A stretch of DNA of 64,000 nucleotides from Vibrio hepatarius (GCF_018860525.1 NZ_JAHKPM010000064.1:17403-81402); one strand, 5' to 3'; positions 8,442-20,000 are shown, numbered from the stretch's first letter. The notes: generated from the letters alone by a model not told the origin. Made by a program: numbers and translations.

Positions 8442-11400
8442 CTATTTAATTGTCTCACGGAGAGTCTCAGGCAACTCAAATTCCCCTTTACTGCGTGATA
8501 GCTCTTTCACCTCTGGATTATCAAGAGGCCCCTTAACTTGGTAGTTGACTTGAGTAAACACCTCAACCACAGGAGAAATTACTGTTGTTATCGCTAACAC
8601 ATATAAAGCGGTTGTCGGTGTGACCGCAAATGCTGTAAGAACAGGAATTCCCGATGTAATATCTGGTACAAAGTTAACTTCAGCATCGACTGTCTTTGAG
8701 TTTAAATTAGCGAGCCCTTTAATTGCCATCTCACCAGCTAAGGCATCCATTTTGATATCATTTGTCAGGAAAATACCATTCTTGATATCACCACTACCAG
8801 TGATAGAGTTAAAAGCCATACCACCATCAAATACATCACTAAAATCAAGCTGCATTTTACGAATAATCGAATCTAGGCTAAACAATCCCAAGAGTCTTGC
8901 TGCGCCACTCGCTCCAGTAACTTGACCTTTGCCAAGCTTCATAGCCACATGCCCTTCCAAAGTATTGACTTTCATTGACCATGGAGAACCATCCCATTCC
9001 ACTTGGGAATCAAGATCAAATGGCGCCTGTTGAATTCCTGATGTAATACCAAAGCGCTCCATAACATCACTATTATTCTCACCAGACATAGTAATATTGA
9101 ACTGAGTATGGCTCTGCTGCTGGTCAAGGCGCCAAGAGCCGCTCATATCGACCTTGCTGCTACCACTTTCTAAATTAAGCTTTTTCCATTCAAGAGCTTC
9201 TCCGTGGCGTTCTAAATCTAAGAGTACTTTACCGACCTTATATCCTTGCAACCAAAAATCATCGATTGCTAGAGTTATGTTTGGAATGTACTTATGAAAC
9301 GAACGTTCAAAATCACTAATCAGTTCCTTTTGGTCTCTACCTGCTTTAAACAATGTCGTTTCTTTATATTCCTTATCCAAAGCTGGGACATAGACATGTA
9401 GCCTGTCTAGTGAAACAGAAAGATCATAGGGTTCAAGGTAGTTTGCTTCTCCTGATGCTTCTTGGCTTTCTAAACTCATATGCCACCCCAAACTCTTACG
9501 TTTAGCTCTGAAATCAACGTCATTCCACCAGATACTACCCAATGTCAGCTCTTCAACATTTAAATCGATGCGATTAGGCATAGGGATTTGAGGCGTATTC
9601 ATATCATCTAGTGCAGCTTTGTCATCATTACTAGGGTTAGAGATCAAATCTGCCCATTTATCTAGATTAAGTTTATCAATGCGAACCTGTGCCTGATGGC
9701 CTGAGATTGGGCTAATTTTAAAGCTACCTTTACCCAAAATAAGATTAGTAGCTTTTAGCACTGGTGTCTCAGAACGAATATCAATCTCCGTTTGATATTT
9801 AAGATTTGGGAGTTGTAAACGAGCACTAATACTTTCTTGATTTCCTGACGCTTGCATTCGAGCCTTCCAAGGCTGTTCAAGTGTTTTATTAAGAGGATAA
9901 GGATAGTTACTGCTTACCATCTTAAGATCAGCACTAATATCAATTTGATAAGAAAAGCCAACATCGTTAAGTTGAATAGCGATACCCATTTGCCAAGGTG
10001 CGTGCCCATTAACTGGATTTGTCCATCGTTTACCCAGATATGGCGTCAAAGGTTTGAGTTCCCAGTCACCTATCACATCAATGTTTACATCGTATCCCTG
10101 CTCTGCATTTTCACCTCTAAAATCAAGTGCAATTGACTGCTTAAGAAGTTTGCCAGTTAACCCAGCAGCGCGTACGACGTCATTATCAAATTCAATCCGC
10201 CCGGACACATGCTCTAAGTTCATTTCTGGGGTTTTTATAGTAACTTGAGCATTATCCAAAACGGCATCGCCCCAAGCGCGAACTTCAGCTTCAGAATCAA
10301 AAGGAATATTAAGCTTAAAATTTGACTTAACCTCCCCTTTAACTTGCACTGCAGTTAAAGCGGCTCCAACCGAGTCAACAAGTGGCGAAGCCATCATATA
10401 ATCTCTAACTGAGTTACCTTCTGCAGCTGCACTTGCTTCGATTTCAATATGCCCGCCAGGTCCAAGTCGTGGTATTTGACCAGTTATACGGGTTGCTTTT
10501 ATATCAGTTAACGTCGCGCCATGAGAGTCAAGGTATAACTCATCATTTTGAAACAGCAGATCTAGCTGTAAGTCAGTAATTGTCGGCCAAGCCGTATCAA
10601 AACTAAACTTGGCGTCCTTTAGTCCAACCCACGCCTGAAATACCCCTTCGTTATTATTGTATGGAAAATCTCCTAATTCACCGTACCATAGCAACTTTGC
10701 CGTTTTAACTTTACCAGCTTGAATTCCACTCGATAAGTAATCGGTTAAATCTCGCCCTAAAGCCAATGCAGGTAAATAACGCCATATTTCTCCTGCATTG
10801 TAGAGATCGGCCTCAGCATAAAAGGACAAAAATGGACTTTCATTGTTAGGAAAATCTAGGCGAAACTCCCCTAAGACTTGAAGATCAGGCGTTGCCACCG
10901 TGACTTTGTCAGCCCACAAAGTCCAACCATTACTATCACTTTGCCAAACAATGTCTAATTGACCTTGTTTAATATTAAGCGGCGCCTGAAAAACGTCACC
11001 ATAGGGTAAAATATCGTCGATAAGACTTACTCTTGATTTAGCCTGATAACGGTCACCAGAAATATTCGCTGATAAGTGCTTAACGCCCGGTAGTAGATCC
11101 CATTGCTCCATCTCACCATCGATGAGTTGCAATGAATATTTGAGAGAATCAATATCTTCCCCATCCATTGATACTCGAACATCTTCAACTGTGCCATCAA
11201 GCTTTAATGTTTCAAGTAATTGTGATGCTTGCGCAGAGTGTGGGAACAATTTGACTAAGGGAGAAACTGCTTTCAGATCTAGTTGTGATACGTTAAGAAG
11301 CCAATATTCAGGTTGCCACTTAAACGCAATATCAAGCTCCGGCCAAGGCTCATGATCAGTTCGCAATTTAACTGAGTGAGCATTAACTTGCCAACCATTA

Positions 11401-12317
11401 TCAGTCGGCTCTAACTGTAAGATACCAGATTCGATCATCAACTCATGCTGCTGACCTTCTTTCCAAATTAGCTCCGAAGGCTCTAACTCAACATAGGCAC
11501 TAATCGGCTGATTGTGGTCAAGAGCAATCCAGCTATTGAGACTGACTTGACCTTTCTTGATCCCTGTCTCTGTTTGAAGATACTGAGTCAGCCAAGGTGT
11601 AATCAAAATATTATCGACGGCTAAGTAAAACTCACCACTGACCTCCGCTAAAGAACCATGGTCAACAAAATCAGCCTTGACCTGAGCAGAGTTTAGGTTG
11701 GTATCTGCAATACTCACCTCACCGTCAGCGATGTGACGTCGCCCTTTGTTCTGCCAAAACAGCTGACTGATATCTAGCTCTCGAATAGAGCCATCAATAC
11801 CTTGAAGACGAATTTTTGAGTTTTGCAGTAAGAAACTGTCTAATTGGCGCAATAATAATTGATCTAACTTCTGAACAACATTCTGCTGTTCTGTTTTTGG
11901 CTGCAAGACCTTTTTACCTCCGGACTGAGCCCATGCTATTGAGCTCAGGTCCAGATTGAGGTTATACATGCTCAAATCAGCCACTACAGGCCTCATATCT
12001 AGCAGTGACTGAATAAGGTCAAACTCAATTTCAACCGTTTGTACCGAAAAGTGAATTCCACTGGCTTCAGGAGTATTCGCCCGAACATTTTTTAGTGATA
12101 TGGAAGGATGAGTATTACGCCAAAAACCACTGATTTGATCAATTTCAAAATCCAGCTCTGACCCTTTATTAACCCAGAGTTGGATTTCACTTTTGAAATG
12201 ATTAAGCTTAGGTAAAGCGATCCTTAGAGTAGTCACCATCACAGCTAAGGCGACAAGAAACACTACCAACAACCAGATCAGTCCACGAAAAATATGTTGC
12301 GTCGATAATTTATTCAC
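8442..12317 (-). CDS. yhdP: AsmA-like inter-membrane protein YhdP
   Basis: A 1291-residue protein with one N-terminal membrane anchor (about 11-31) and a long beta-rich periplasmic body ending in an AsmA-like/DUF3971 region. YhdP, TamB and YdbH are known partly redundant bridges that carry phospholipids to the outer membrane. The C-terminal LLGLFSLDSIIRKMQLDFSD and YQVKGPLDNPEVKEL are typical. The start is GTG 12317, with AGG 8 bases upstream. Directly downstream of rng (7-base gap), within the mreB-to-tldD operon. Confidence 0.93.
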   Translation of the reverse strand: MNKLSTQHIFRGLIWLLVVFLVALAVMVTTLRIALPKLNHFKSEIQLWVNKGSELDFEIDQISGFWRNTHPSISLKNVRANTPEASGIHFSVQTVEIEFDLIQSLLDMRPVVADLSMYNLNLDLSSIAWAQSGGKKVLQPKTEQQNVVQKLDQLLLRQLDSFLLQNSKIRLQGIDGSIRELDISQLFWQNKGRRHIADGEVSIADTNLNSAQVKADFVDHGSLAEVSGEFYLAVDNILITPWLTQYLQTETGIKKGQVSLNSWIALDHNQPISAYVELEPSELIWKEGQQHELMIESGILQLEPTDNGWQVNAHSVKLRTDHEPWPELDIAFKWQPEYWLLNVSQLDLKAVSPLVKLFPHSAQASQLLETLKLDGTVEDVRVSMDGEDIDSLKYSLQLIDGEMEQWDLLPGVKHLSANISGDRYQAKSRVSLIDDILPYGDVFQAPLNIKQGQLDIVWQSDSNGWTLWADKVTVATPDLQVLGEFRLDFPNNESPFLSFYAEADLYNAGEIWRYLPALALGRDLTDYLSSGIQAGKVKTAKLLWYGELGDFPYNNNEGVFQAWVGLKDAKFSFDTAWPTITDLQLDLLFQNDELYLDSHGATLTDIKATRITGQIPRLGPGGHIEIEASAAAEGNSVRDYMMASPLVDSVGAALTAVQVKGEVKSNFKLNIPFDSEAEVRAWGDAVLDNAQVTIKTPEMNLEHVSGRIEFDNDVVRAAGLTGKLLKQSIALDFRGENAEQGYDVNIDVIGDWELKPLTPYLGKRWTNPVNGHAPWQMGIAIQLNDVGFSYQIDISADLKMVSSNYPYPLNKTLEQPWKARMQASGNQESISARLQLPNLKYQTEIDIRSETPVLKATNLILGKGSFKISPISGHQAQVRIDKLNLDKWADLISNPSNDDKAALDDMNTPQIPMPNRIDLNVEELTLGSIWWNDVDFRAKRKSLGWHMSLESQEASGEANYLEPYDLSVSLDRLHVYVPALDKEYKETTLFKAGRDQKELISDFERSFHKYIPNITLAIDDFWLQGYKVGKVLLDLERHGEALEWKKLNLESGSSKVDMSGSWRLDQQQSHTQFNITMSGENNSDVMERFGITSGIQQAPFDLDSQVEWDGSPWSMKVNTLEGHVAMKLGKGQVTGASGAARLLGLFSLDSIIRKMQLDFSDVFDGGMAFNSITGSGDIKNGIFLTNDIKMDALAGEMAIKGLANLNSKTVDAEVNFVPDITSGIPVLTAFAVTPTTALYVLAITTVISPVVEVFTQVNYQVKGPLDNPEVKELSRSKGEFELPETLRETIK

Positions 12318-12324
12318 AAACAGC

Positions 12325-13794
12325 CTACATCATAACAACGTCAAATTGCTCTTGTACGTATAGAGGCTCAGCTTGCACTTTAACCTGTTTACCAATAAAA
12401 ACTTCCAACTCAGCCAACGCGTGCGATTCTTCTCCATGCAGATTTTCTGCCACCGCTGGAGATGCATAAACGACAAATTTATCCGCATCATATGCTCGAT
12501 TTACTCGAGTGACCTCGCGTAAAATTTCATAACAAACGGTATCTACAGTTTTGACACTACCTCGACCTTCACAAGTTGGGCACGTAGAACATAAAACATG
12601 CTCAATACTTTCTCGGGTTCGCTTGCGCGTCATTTCAACTAAACCGAGTTGAGTAAAACCATTGATACTGGTTTTCACTCTATCTTTACTTAAGGCAGCA
12701 TCAAGAGAGGTGAGTACTCGCTTACGGTGAGCCTCAGACATCATATCAATAAAATCGATAATGATGATTCCACCTAGATTACGTAATCGTAATTGACGAG
12801 CTATCGCCTGAGTGGCTTCTATATTAGTATTAAATATAGTTTCTTCCAGATTACGACGACCAACAAAAGCACCAGTATTAATATCAACCGTCGTCATTGC
12901 TTCTGTTTGATCTATGATGAGATAACCTCCCGACTTTAACTCCACTTTTCGGTCCAAAGAACGTTGAACCTCATTTTCAGTGTCGTACATATCAAAGATA
13001 GGCTTATCACCAGTATACAATTCAAGCTTACTGGTAAGTTCGGGAACATACTCTGAAGTGAATTCTTTAAGATTTTCGGTTTCCAATCGAGAATCAACCA
13101 TTATTTTGGTTAACTCTGTACCGACAAAATCTCGTAAGATTCGCTGTGAAAGCCCTAACTCAGCATAAAGTGTAGAGCGCGTTTTGTACTTAGTACGCCG
13201 CTCATTCACCTTAGACCATAGGCGCTTTAGAAAAGCTGCATCTTGAGATAGCTCTTTATCATCAGCCCCTTCCGCGGCCGTACGGATAATAAAGCCTCCC
13301 TCTTCATCGCAGTAACAACCAACCACTTTTTTAAGTCGATTACGCTCTTGTTCACTCTCAATGCGTTGGGAAACACCAACATGACTAGCACCCGGCATAA
13401 AAACTAAATAGCGAGAAGGAATAGTGATATCGGTAGTCAGGCGCGCGCCTTTAGTACCAAGGGGGTCTTTGACGACTTGAACAACAATATCTTGGCCCTG
13501 ACGGACCAGTTCAGAAATATCACGAACCTGAAATTGCTGCTTCTCATTTTCGGCCACACACTCTGTATGAGGAACAATGTCAGAGGCATGAAGAAAAGCC
13601 GCTTTATCAAGGCCAATGTCGATAAAAGCAGCTTGCATACCGGGTAATACACGACTGACTTTGCCCTTATAGATATTACCAACAATGCCTCGTTTTGCTT
13701 CACGTTCAACATGAATTTCTTGAAGAGTTCCCCCTTCAATCATGGCCACTCGAGTTTCACTAGGGGTCACATTGATTAACAACTCTACACTCAT
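12325..13794 (-). CDS. rng: ribonuclease G
   Basis: Endoribonuclease of the RNase E/G family. It matures the 5' end of 16S rRNA and takes part in mRNA decay. The 489 residues are typical of RNase G and lack the RNase E C-terminal scaffold. Seen: S1 domain at about 38-125 (RGIVGNIYKGKVSRVLPGM), catalytic metal-site motif IIIDFIDM at about 347, and the Zn-link CSTCPTCEGRG. The ATG at 13794 follows GAGGTG. Between maf and yhdP. Confidence 0.95.
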   Translation of the reverse strand: MSVELLINVTPSETRVAMIEGGTLQEIHVEREAKRGIVGNIYKGKVSRVLPGMQAAFIDIGLDKAAFLHASDIVPHTECVAENEKQQFQVRDISELVRQGQDIVVQVVKDPLGTKGARLTTDITIPSRYLVFMPGASHVGVSQRIESEQERNRLKKVVGCYCDEEGGFIIRTAAEGADDKELSQDAAFLKRLWSKVNERRTKYKTRSTLYAELGLSQRILRDFVGTELTKIMVDSRLETENLKEFTSEYVPELTSKLELYTGDKPIFDMYDTENEVQRSLDRKVELKSGGYLIIDQTEAMTTVDINTGAFVGRRNLEETIFNTNIEATQAIARQLRLRNLGGIIIIDFIDMMSEAHRKRVLTSLDAALSKDRVKTSINGFTQLGLVEMTRKRTRESIEHVLCSTCPTCEGRGSVKTVDTVCYEILREVTRVNRAYDADKFVVYASPAVAENLHGEESHALAELEVFIGKQVKVQAEPLYVQEQFDVVMM

Positions 13795-13817
13795 GGGTGC
13801 ACCTCAATATTTTAAAG

Positions 13818-14378
13818 CTATAAGAATTTGAGCAAGAGCTGGTCGGTTTCGAATAATGGCAGACCTACCACAGCATGATAACTACCTTCAATACGCGTTA
13901 CAAAACGTCCTCCAATTCCCTGGATTCCATAACTACCAGCTTTATCGCATGGTTCACCAGTATGCCAATATTGTTCTATTTCTTGTTCTGACACTGGCTT
14001 GAACCAAACATCTGTAGTCACTACTACAGTTTGTTGTTGTTCTTTACTTGCTATGGTCACGGCGGTCATCACTTGATGAGATCGGTTAGACAATAACATC
14101 AGCATTTGTTTAGCGTGTTCCAAGTTGTTGGGCTTTTCCAGTACAGCATTATCACAAACCACAATAGTGTCTGAACCAATAACAATTGCTTCATTTTCCT
14201 GCTCTAAACCCGCCAGAGCTTTATCTTGAGAAAGGCGCTCAACGTATTGAAACGGCGTTTCAACTCGGTGCTGATATTCCTCAACATCGGTTCGAATAAC
14301 GCTAAATTGATACCCAAGTTGCGAAAGCAGTTCCTTACGCCGCGGAGAGCCTGATGCCAACACCAATTTCTTTTCCAC
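13818..14378 (-). CDS. maf: Maf-family nucleoside triphosphate pyrophosphatase (YhdE type)
   Basis: House-cleaning pyrophosphatase. Members next to mreD/rng (YhdE) hydrolyse dTTP, UTP and related nucleotides. Family motifs: LASGSPRRKELL at the N-terminus, VIGSDTIV near residue 67, and DKAGSYGIQG near residue 145. Length 186 is normal. The start is GTG 14378 behind GAGGTAGAAA. Three bases separate it from mreD. Confidence 0.92.
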   Translation of the reverse strand: MEKKLVLASGSPRRKELLSQLGYQFSVIRTDVEEYQHRVETPFQYVERLSQDKALAGLEQENEAIVIGSDTIVVCDNAVLEKPNNLEHAKQMLMLLSNRSHQVMTAVTIASKEQQQTVVVTTDVWFKPVSEQEIEQYWHTGEPCDKAGSYGIQGIGGRFVTRIEGSYHAVVGLPLFETDQLLLKFL

Positions 14379-14381
14379 TTT

Positions 14382-14870
14382 CTACCTCACATGCCAATGT
14401 CTTCTGACTCTGCGCATCAATAAAAACAACCACGGCCAGAGAATAGTGTTAATCAAGCCACTCCACAACAATAGAGGGTTGAAAGCAATATCTTGCACTA
14501 AGTATTCGCCGGAAAATATCAGCACATCCAATATCATGGAAAGCAAACCAATCAAGATGGCTTGTTGCCAAAGCGCCATATTCCTTAACAATAAGAAGTT
14601 TAGCGCAACTAGGTAAATGACAATTGACATCATCATGCCACGAATACCGAGAGTTGAGCCAAGCAAAAGATCCCATAGCAGCCCCAATATCAAGGCCGTA
14701 CCGACATTGACTCTATGTGGTAAAGCGAGTACCCAATAACAGGTAACCAAAAGCAGCCAAGAAGGGCGTAATAAGTCCAAAACACCCGGCCATGGAATGG
14801 TCTGTAGTGTTAAGGCAATTAAAAATGACAAGGCAATAACCATCTTGCCTTTCAAAACACTATTCGCCAC
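14382..14870 (-). CDS. mreD: rod-shape-determining protein MreD
   Basis: Integral inner-membrane protein of the elongasome (162 residues, about five hydrophobic segments). It partners MreC in linking MreB to the peptidoglycan synthases. The GTG start at 14870 lies inside the 3' end of mreC (11-base overlap), suggesting translational coupling. Assignment rests on length, topology, the segment LRPSWLLLVTCYWVLALPHR and its place after mreC. Confidence 0.93.
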   Translation of the reverse strand: MANSVLKGKMVIALSFLIALTLQTIPWPGVLDLLRPSWLLLVTCYWVLALPHRVNVGTALILGLLWDLLLGSTLGIRGMMMSIVIYLVALNFLLLRNMALWQQAILIGLLSMILDVLIFSGEYLVQDIAFNPLLLWSGLINTILWPWLFLLMRRVRRHWHVR

Positions 14871-15747
14871 CAGCCGTTACCTCTTGCTTATTTTTCGGCA
14901 ATGCCTGCTGAATTTTATTTTGTCTAGAATCGTTAGGCCAAATGAGCAGTAAGTAGCGTAAACGTTCAAAGTCGACGACAGGCTCAGCCTCAATCGCCGC
15001 AAACTCACGTGCAGTATCACGCATAACATCAGCAACATGTGCTACTGGGTAACCTTCTGGGTACACACCGCCAAGACCGGATGTGACCAGTAAATCGCCC
15101 TCTTCAATATCCAGACTAATCGGAATATGATCCAAGTTAATTCGGTCAATTGAACCATTGCCTGAGGCAATAACACGAATATCATTTCGTATCACCTGAA
15201 CTGGAATCGCACTTTGACTGTCGGCAAGAAGAAGCACCCGACTATTATGCGCTGATACAAAAGTCACTTGGCCAACAATACCTTTCTCATTGGCAACAGG
15301 TTGCCCCACGTAAACACCATCTATCTTACCTTTATCAATTACGACTTGCTGGCGATAAGGAGACGTATCTACCGCCATAACCTCAGTCACAACTTTACGT
15401 TCGCCGCGTACAAATGAAGAACCTAATAGTTTACGTAAACGCTGATTTTCTTCTCGGTATTGATCGAGCAGTAACATATCGTTTTTAAGACGCAAGATTT
15501 CACGTTTAAGCTTGTAATTGCTTTCCATAAAGTCTTGACGAATATTAAACCGCTCGTAAGCATCATCGAACATAATGCGAGGGACATCTGCCAAGTATTG
15601 AATTGGCGCTACCATACTATTAAGCAGGTAACGTACTTGGGTAAATGCGCCTAAACGACTGTCAGCCAGCATAAGGCTGGCTGACATAATGACCGCAAAA
15701 AACAACCGTAACTGAAGTGAAGGTCCTCGGCCAAAAATAGGCTTCAT
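14860..15747 (-). CDS. mreC: rod-shape-determining protein MreC
   Basis: Bitopic inner-membrane protein whose periplasmic part scaffolds the elongation machinery. Of the 295 residues, a membrane segment lies at about 12-30, then a coiled coil at about 70-110 (LKREILRLKNDMLLLDQYRE), then two beta barrels (VDKGKIDGVYVGQPV, VTSGLGGVYPEGYPV). Located 57 bases after mreB. Confidence 0.96.
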   Translation of the reverse strand: MKPIFGRGPSLQLRLFFAVIMSASLMLADSRLGAFTQVRYLLNSMVAPIQYLADVPRIMFDDAYERFNIRQDFMESNYKLKREILRLKNDMLLLDQYREENQRLRKLLGSSFVRGERKVVTEVMAVDTSPYRQQVVIDKGKIDGVYVGQPVANEKGIVGQVTFVSAHNSRVLLLADSQSAIPVQVIRNDIRVIASGNGSIDRINLDHIPISLDIEEGDLLVTSGLGGVYPEGYPVAHVADVMRDTAREFAAIEAEPVVDFERLRYLLLIWPNDSRQNKIQQALPKNKQEVTAGGE

Positions 15748-15804
15748 TGAATATGAGTTCCTTATATACTCAAAAAGGCCCTAAGTTGAACTAGGCCAAT
15801 TTGA

Positions 15805-16848
15805 TTATTCTTCACTAAAAAGATCGCCACCATGCATATCGATCATTTCTAAAGCTTTACCACCACCACGTGCAACACAGGTCAACGGATCTTCTGCAAT
15901 TACTACTGGAATACCTGTTTCCTCAGTCAGAAGGCGATCAAGATCTTTCAATAAAGCACCGCCACCGGTGAGAACCATTCCGTTTTCTGAAATATCTGAC
16001 GCAAGTTCAGGTGGACACTGTTCAAGCGCAACCATCACTGCAGAAACAATTCCTGTCAAAGGTTCTTGCAATGCTTCGAGGATTTCATTGGAGTTTAAAC
16101 TAAAGCTTCGTGGTACACCTTCCGCTAAATTGCGGCCACGAACTTCAATTTCTTCTACTTCGTCACCTGGGTACGCAGAACCAATCTCGTGCTTAATCTT
16201 CTCTGCCGTCGCCTCACCAATTAAGCTGCCATAGTTACGACGAACATAATTAATGATGGCTTCATCGAAGCGGTCACCGCCAATACGCACAGACGATGAG
16301 TAAACTACACCATTTAACGAAATAACCGCTACTTCTGTTGTACCGCCGCCGATATCGACCACCATTGAACCTGTAGGCTCTGAAACACGCAAGCCCGCAC
16401 CAATTGCTGCCGCCATGGGTTCATCAATAAGATAAACCTCACGAGCGCCCGCACCAAGTGCAGATTCACGAATAGCGCGGCGTTCAACTTGGGTAGAACC
16501 ACACGGCACGCAAACAAGAACTCGCGGGCTAGGTTTTAATACACTATTGTCATGCACTTGTTTGATAAAATGCTGCAGCATTTTTTCTGTGACATAAAAG
16601 TCAGCTATCACGCCATCTTTCATTGGACGAATCGCCGAAATATTCCCCGGAGTACGACCTAACATTTGTTTCGCTCCGTGTCCCACAGCAGCAACACTTT
16701 TACCTGCTCTGTTACGGTCTTGACGGATAGCGACGACTGAAGGCTCATCAAGAACAATACCCTGTCCTTTGACGTATATAAGTGTGTTGGCAGTACCTAA
16801 ATCGATAGATAAATCATTAGAAAATATGCCACGAAGTTTTTTGAACAT
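15805..16848 (-). CDS. mreB: actin-like rod-shape protein MreB
   Basis: Cytoplasmic actin homologue that forms membrane-associated filaments guiding lateral wall synthesis. The start is placed at ATG 16848 (MFKKLRGIFSNDLSID), giving the standard 347 residues. The open frame runs 25 codons further upstream, but that extension is unlike known MreB N-termini. Nucleotide-binding motifs seen: DLGTANTLIYVKG, VDIGGGTTEVAVIS and VLTGGGALLKDLD. First gene of mreBCD-maf-rng-yhdP-nit-tldD; the promoter must lie in the 200 bases before it. Confidence 0.97.
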   Translation of the reverse strand: MFKKLRGIFSNDLSIDLGTANTLIYVKGQGIVLDEPSVVAIRQDRNRAGKSVAAVGHGAKQMLGRTPGNISAIRPMKDGVIADFYVTEKMLQHFIKQVHDNSVLKPSPRVLVCVPCGSTQVERRAIRESALGAGAREVYLIDEPMAAAIGAGLRVSEPTGSMVVDIGGGTTEVAVISLNGVVYSSSVRIGGDRFDEAIINYVRRNYGSLIGEATAEKIKHEIGSAYPGDEVEEIEVRGRNLAEGVPRSFSLNSNEILEALQEPLTGIVSAVMVALEQCPPELASDISENGMVLTGGGALLKDLDRLLTEETGIPVVIAEDPLTCVARGGGKALEMIDMHGGDLFSEE

Positions 16849-16985
16849 ACTCTTCGCTCGTCCTGAAAGAATTAGAAGATAGAAAATTGCTCTAAATGTA
16901 CCAATGCCTAGCCATATCAGCAAGGCATTGAGCTATAAACATGGGGTGAAACGTGTAATTTCTAACAGATTCCTAACCAAAGTCG

Positions 16986-17034
16986 AAAAATCAAGCAATG
17001 AATGAGGCTTGTTTATCGCTTGCGATGATTTTTT
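16986..17034 (-). terminator. probable terminator of the MSHA operon (after mshQ)
   Basis: Outer arms AAAAATCA and TGATTTTTT enclose an inner ATCGC-TT-GCGAT hairpin, 16 bases beyond the mshQ stop. The minus-strand product ends in a T run. This would separate the pilus operon from mreB. The stem is interrupted, hence moderate confidence. Confidence 0.55.
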
Positions 17035-17049
17035 GTTCACGGTAAAACC

Positions 17050-20000
17050 TTAGTTTTGTTCATTCCACCAAATCACTCGATCGCTACCTCGGTAAATACC
17101 AAACTGAACCTGCCCAGAAACCGAGTTATCATCATCGAGACTGCCGTCATTACCAACATCTTCCCTAAGCCATGGTACTCCGTTACTTTGCATATCAAAA
17201 GAAGAAGTAATGGTCCCCATATTTCCAGAGCCTGGAGCACTAAACTCAAGCCAAGATTCGCCGCTGCTAGCGGTGGCTGATGTCAGGGAGGCATTAACCT
17301 CAGGCGGCGTCTGGCTACCACTGGTAACAACTGTGTAATCACTTGAACTAAAAGAAAAGTCGGTAATGAGACCAAAGTTTGTACAAGAATCGACTGTATT
17401 AGTGACAAACTGGTTGCTGTTGTAATATTGCAGTTCAAGCCTTTGCCTCAGCGCAGAAAGCTCAGAGCCGTAGGTATCATTGAGGAGCAATCTTCCCCAG
17501 TAAAGCTGCATTGTATTGTCGCTGTTAAAACTAATAGCTAAACAATCATTAATGGAGTCCGAATCGACTGTTTTATAACAAACATTATCTTGATCGGTGA
17601 TATCGCTCGCACCCAAAGTGAGCTGAAGACTTGCTGCGAAAAAATTAATTGGGCTCACGGCTTTGGTGTATGTGATCTGTTCATTATTTAGTTGCACTAC
17701 TGTTGCGTTGTTAGGGTCTGTAAATCTGTCGACATTTGCTACACCTTGTTCAAAACTAATCGACTCACTGCTATTGCTATCACTGTATACACGCGCAGGC
17801 CAATCACTGTCATAACGCCAAAAGTCACCAAACTGGTAATTTGTAACATCAGAACCATTAGTGGCTTTGGGGTTTAGCGCTAAACGGGGCTCTACTAGAT
17901 AACCAAAAGGTTGGCCAATATAGCTAAAGATGTTACAAGTCGGTTGCAGAGTAGGTGATTGAAAAACCGACGCCGCAAAATAAGCAGGTATAAAACGCAG
18001 ATACACACTCTTGGCTGGTGTAATGGTTTTTTCACTGCTTCCATAGTAACTGGTAGGCGGCGTTACCGTGAAATCAAACACACCGACTTCTGATAAAGAC
18101 TGAGGAACAATGTTAGTGCTGCCAGCCACAGCAGAATGATCATAACTTTCGGTGATGATAGTACCTTCCTGAGAAGTTGCAGTATCAGGAGAGGCTAATT
18201 TATGAGCAACATCGATGGCGCTATGTGTGTAGTTAGGTGTTGGCTGATTGGTTTGACCTAGTGCTGTCACTTCAAGGCTAAAGCTCGCACCCGCTTTGGT
18301 AAACCATTTACAAAATGCATCGATGCTGGTGCACTCTTCTTCCATTCCAGCAGAATTCTTTGCTACTACAGCAAGAGAAGCGGGAAAACTCACAAAGTTA
18401 CCCGCTCCGGATAGCTCTAAGCCAGCCTCATCAGCCGTACCAGTAAATTTAGCATTGAGCTGCATCTGCCCTGCATCGTCATAGTTGAGATCAAACTTTG
18501 TTTGGCCATTGCTATCAAAGGCCAAGTTAAAATTATCCGCTCCTGACTCACTTGTATTAAGTGCAACATATGTTCCAGTTGGATCAACAGACACTTTAGG
18601 ATCACCAATGATATCAGCCGCTGTAGGGTTTAAATACTGACTCCAGAGGGCCACACTTTTAGTCACATTGCCAAAACCAACATCACACTTAGTATTACTA
18701 TCACCCTGCTTAACCGCACTTATGGTAACCTCTACAGCTTCAGCGGCGTATTTATCAGGCACATCAATTTCAAAACCACTGTCGGAAAAGACTAGATCGC
18801 AATTTGCTGCACTCCAGCCTCCGCTGCCTATTTGGCATAAATTAGTGGAAAATGGTCGAGCGGGCGGATTAGAACCCATAACATCCAAAGTTATTGTGCC
18901 AGGTTGATATTTTCTAATGTAAAAGGTCCCTGAACCACCAGTAAAACTCTGCGAATTGCCACCTTCCCAACCACCACCGCCAGAGATACTCGAAGGGTCC
19001 AGAGAAATCGTCACATTATCAGTAAACAGGTCACTACATGTTGCGTTTTTACAGGCCCGTATGGTTACTTCAGACTTGTTGCAGGTAATGCCTTGCCCTG
19101 TGTGGGTAATTCTAAAATGATCGATTTGCTCGTCTATTGGACGTGAGCGAAGTGCGCAAACTTCAAAATTATCGATTTCATGGTTATTGGTACTACCACC
19201 CGTCGAACCTGTTACAGATAGTAAAAAGTCAGCAGGTACTGCTGCCTGATTATACTGGCTATCTAACACATTGACTGGACCAACAATTGACTGCCAAGCC
19301 CCATTGCCGATTTTACGTGAAATTTCTACCTGTGACTGATTACTCACCTGAGAGTCCACCACAATTCGATACCTATGAATCGAACCTGAATTATTATTAT
19401 CCACGGTTGGAGACAAGCAACTGCCACCAGTATTAGTCTGCCCGTTATTACAAGCGCCCGCCAAGTATCGGTAACCAGTTTCATCTAGCCCTGAACCACG
19501 AATTGCAACAGACTGTCGCCTTCTTCCAGGAGCAAAACCCTGGCCTCCCTCTCTAGAAAAGTTACCATATTCATCAATACCAACCCCAAGCCAACCACCA
19601 GCAAAACCCGGTTCATTCGGCTTAAAACCATAACCAAGAGGCCCCCCAAAAGCTCCTGCTCTTGGGGTCACTAGAGCATCGGACAGCACAATCCCTATAC
19701 CATCAGCTCCATTACCACCATAAGCAAAATGGTCAAACTCAATTTCAACTAAATTGTCTGCGGCAGGAAATAGGCGCTGATAAGTAGAAGACGTTGCCTG
19801 ATTTCTTACAGCCTGGGTAAACCTCAGTCTATTGCTTATAATTTGAGGCTGAAAAGAGCCTTTACTGGTTGAGGTCACCCATAAATCAGACAATGACCCC
19901 GCATTGAAATCATCACTAAAGCATTGTGGTGATGGATTAGATCCACCATCACACATATCCAATAGGTCAGCATTGGTAATTGCATCAGGATCTATAATGA

